From the NCBI GenBank assembly GCA_903896775.1, contig CAITZE010000011.1:1-17091 (forward strand): a stretch of DNA of 17,091 nucleotides. The letters run 5' to 3'. A program made the position numbers and the translations under genes. Within the stretch, counting starts at the first letter, position 1. Each line of letters begins with the position of its first letter. Origin of the DNA: an uncultured bacterium (GTDB lineage Bacteria; Pseudomonadota; Alphaproteobacteria; Rhodospirillales; Rhodospirillaceae). The notes beneath the pieces are model-generated. The model did no database searches and was not told where the DNA came from. It saw nothing but the letters and a program-made list of their open reading frames with translations. This document shows, piece by piece, positions 15,226 through 17,091 of the stretch.

Positions 15226-17091
15226 GTGAACGCCGTTTTCCAACCGCGCCAGATTATCGACCGCCGCCAGATCAGCGCGGCCTTGGACGCACTTGCCGCT
15301 GAAGATCGGCGTGACGCTGATAAACGCACGCAGCTGTTGGACGGCATAAAGGAGGCTTATCATGCGGGCTTTGCCGTAATCCGTGAGCGCTTTGAAAAGA
15401 ATCGCGCCAGCGGCGACGACACCGTCGCGGCGCATAGTTACCTGATGGATCAAGTGATCCGCATTCTGTTCGATGCCGCCACGGCGCATTTTGTCGGCCG
15501 TGGCGTACCCACGACGGGCGAGCGTGTCAGCGTGGTCGCTATCGGCGGTTACGGGCGCGGCGAACTGGCACCACTTTCCGATGTCGATCTTCTCTTTCTG
15601 TTGCCCTACAAGCCGACGCCGTTCTCCGAGCAGCTTGTCGAGTTCATGCTCTACATGCTGTGGGATTTGGGCATCAAGGTCGGCCACGCCGTGCGTTCGG
15701 TCGCCGAAAATATTAAACAAGCCAAAGTGGACATGACCATCCGCACAACACTGCTCGACGCGCGTTGGGTCTGGGGCGATCAGGAGTTGGCGGCAGAGCT
15801 GATCACAACTTTCAAAAAAGAAATCATCAAAGGCGCGGCGCCGCCGTTCGTTCAGGCCAAACTCGCCGAACGCGATGAGCGTCATTCGAAGTTAGGTGAC
15901 TCGCGTTATCGCCTGGAGCCCAACGTCAAGGAAGACAAGGGTGGCCTCCGCGACCTTCACACTTTGTATTGGATCGCCAAATACATTTACGGCGTCGGCG
16001 ATCCACGCAAACTTGCCGACCAAGGCATCATCGATGACGAAGCCGCCGCGCGCTTTATCAAAGCCCACGACTTCCTCTCGACCGTGCGCTGCCACATTCA
16101 CTACATCACGGGGCGTACCGACAATCGCCTGACTTTCGACCTGCAGCGTGAACTCGCGCCGCGCCTGGGCTACGTCGACCGCGCCGGAGCGACGGCAGTC
16201 GAGCGTTTCATGAAGCATTACTTCTTGGTGGCGCGCGATGTGGGCGATCTCACACGTATTTTCTGCACGCTGTTGGAAGAAAGCGGCACCGAAAAGAAAT
16301 CTCTCTTCCGGCTGCCGGTGGCGTTGCGCCGGCGTACCATCGACGGCTTTATTGTCGAAGGCGGGCGCATCGGCGTCAAAGACGGCGGCGTGTTCATCAA
16401 AGAGCCGGTGAAGCTGCTCAGCATCTTCCTGATAGCGCTGGGTCATGGCCTCGATTTTCAGCCGGCGGCTTTGCGCACCATCGCGCGCCATGCGCGGCGT
16501 GTTTCGACTTTACGTCGTGATAAAGAAGCCAACCGCATTTTTATGGATATTCTGACGTCGACCAAGGGCCCCGAACAAACGCTCCGGCTTATGAGCGAAT
16601 GCGGCGTCTTCGGCAGGTTTATGCCTGATTTCGGCCGCGTTGTGGCGCAGATGCAATACGACATGTATCACGTCTACACCACCGACGAGCACACCATCCG
16701 TGCCATCGGAATCCTGCACCGCATCGAGCAAGGCAAGCTCAAGGAAGAGCTGCCGGTGGCCTCTGAGGTCGTTTCAAAAATCCAGTCGCGCCGCGCGCTT
16801 TATGTATCGGTTCTATTGCACGATATCGCCAAAGGCCGCGGCGGCGATCACTCCGATCTTGGCGCGGTTGTTGCTCTTGAGCTTTGCCCGCTTCTCGGCC
16901 TCACGGCAGAAGAAACCGAAACCGTCAGCTGGCTCGTGCGCAATCATCTGTTGATGAGCAACACGGCCTTCAAGCGCGATCTCGACGATCCCCAGACCAT
17001 CACCAAATTCTGCGAAGTGGTGCAGTCGCCCGAACGTCTGAAATTGTTACTGATCCTGACCTGCGCCGATATCCGCGCGGTTGGTCCTGCG
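15226..17091 (+). CDS. glnD: Bifunctional uridylyltransferase/uridylyl-removing enzyme GlnD, 5' part
   Basis: GlnD is the nitrogen sensor that uridylylates PII proteins (GlnB/GlnK) when glutamine is low and deuridylylates them when it is high. The first 622 codons are present and the frame is still open at the window edge, about two thirds of the usual 890-950 residues. The nucleotidyltransferase motif GGYGRGELAPLSDVDLL starts at residue 107, with catalytic D119 and D121. The HD hydrolase domain, which removes UMP, shows YTTDEHT (484-490) and LLHDIAKGRGGDH (530-542), with H532-D533 as the metal-binding pair. The C-terminal ACT domains that bind glutamine would lie beyond the edge. The start is GTG, the first possible initiation codon after the in-frame stop at 15196-15198, with a modest GAGAAG at 15211-15216. 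It follows the membrane protein by 27 bases. Confidence 0.96.
   Translation, partial: MNAVFQPRQIIDRRQISAALDALAAEDRRDADKRTQLLDGIKEAYHAGFAVIRERFEKNRASGDDTVAAHSYLMDQVIRILFDAATAHFVGRGVPTTGERVSVVAIGGYGRGELAPLSDVDLLFLLPYKPTPFSEQLVEFMLYMLWDLGIKVGHAVRSVAENIKQAKVDMTIRTTLLDARWVWGDQELAAELITTFKKEIIKGAAPPFVQAKLAERDERHSKLGDSRYRLEPNVKEDKGGLRDLHTLYWIAKYIYGVGDPRKLADQGIIDDEAAARFIKAHDFLSTVRCHIHYITGRTDNRLTFDLQRELAPRLGYVDRAGATAVERFMKHYFLVARDVGDLTRIFCTLLEESGTEKKSLFRLPVALRRRTIDGFIVEGGRIGVKDGGVFIKEPVKLLSIFLIALGHGLDFQPAALRTIARHARRVSTLRRDKEANRIFMDILTSTKGPEQTLRLMSECGVFGRFMPDFGRVVAQMQYDMYHVYTTDEHTIRAIGILHRIEQGKLKEELPVASEVVSKIQSRRALYVSVLLHDIAKGRGGDHSDLGAVVALELCPLLGLTAEETETVSWLVRNHLLMSNTAFKRDLDDPQTITKFCEVVQSPERLKLLLILTCADIRAVGPA

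Noticed and set aside
14854..15885. A 343-codon open frame on the minus strand across the membrane protein and glnD
   Set aside because: It is antisense to glnD, whose catalytic motifs are unmistakable, and its translation has no recognisable domain.

Overview
This window looks like an ordinary chromosomal housekeeping segment of an alphaproteobacterium. It is moderately GC-rich and densely packed. Three features suggest that group: dnaJ followed by dapB and nth, a MaeB-type malic enzyme next to mutS and glnD (an order I recall from rhizobia and relatives), and a PhoR-like kinase with very little periplasmic sequence. The genus cannot be told from the sequence alone. I see no rRNA, tRNA, CRISPR array, insertion sequence, prophage or defence system, and every full-length gene appears intact.

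Layout. Positions 1-617 hold the 3' end of dnaJ (+). A likely promoter follows, then dapB and nth (+), which look co-transcribed (lysine biosynthesis and base-excision repair). A small bactofilin gene (-) converges on nth with a 5-base gap. After a mostly featureless 440-base stretch with a promoter at its right end comes a PfkB-family kinase resembling adenosine kinase (+). A structured 267-base region separates it from typA/bipA (+), and an AmpG-like major facilitator permease (+) follows. That permease overlaps tail to tail, by 38 bases, with a PhoR-like histidine kinase (-). The kinase sits 9 bases downstream of maeB (-), so maeB and the kinase are probably one transcript. maeB is divergent from mutS (+). 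A short membrane protein of unknown function (+) with its own extended -10 promoter comes next, and the 5' two thirds of glnD (+) run off the right edge.

Working together. The genes cover protein folding, diaminopimelate synthesis, DNA repair (nth and mutS), cytoskeleton or envelope scaffolding (bactofilin), muropeptide uptake (AmpG-like), ribosome-associated stress growth (typA), C4 carbon flux (maeB), and phosphate or nitrogen signalling (the PhoR-like kinase and glnD). They do not form one pathway.

The points most worth a second look are regulatory or organisational: the structured leader of typA, the PhoR-like kinase placed behind maeB without a visible phoB or pst gene, the 38-base convergent overlap, and the unrecognised membrane protein directly upstream of glnD. 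I found no convincing undescribed system.
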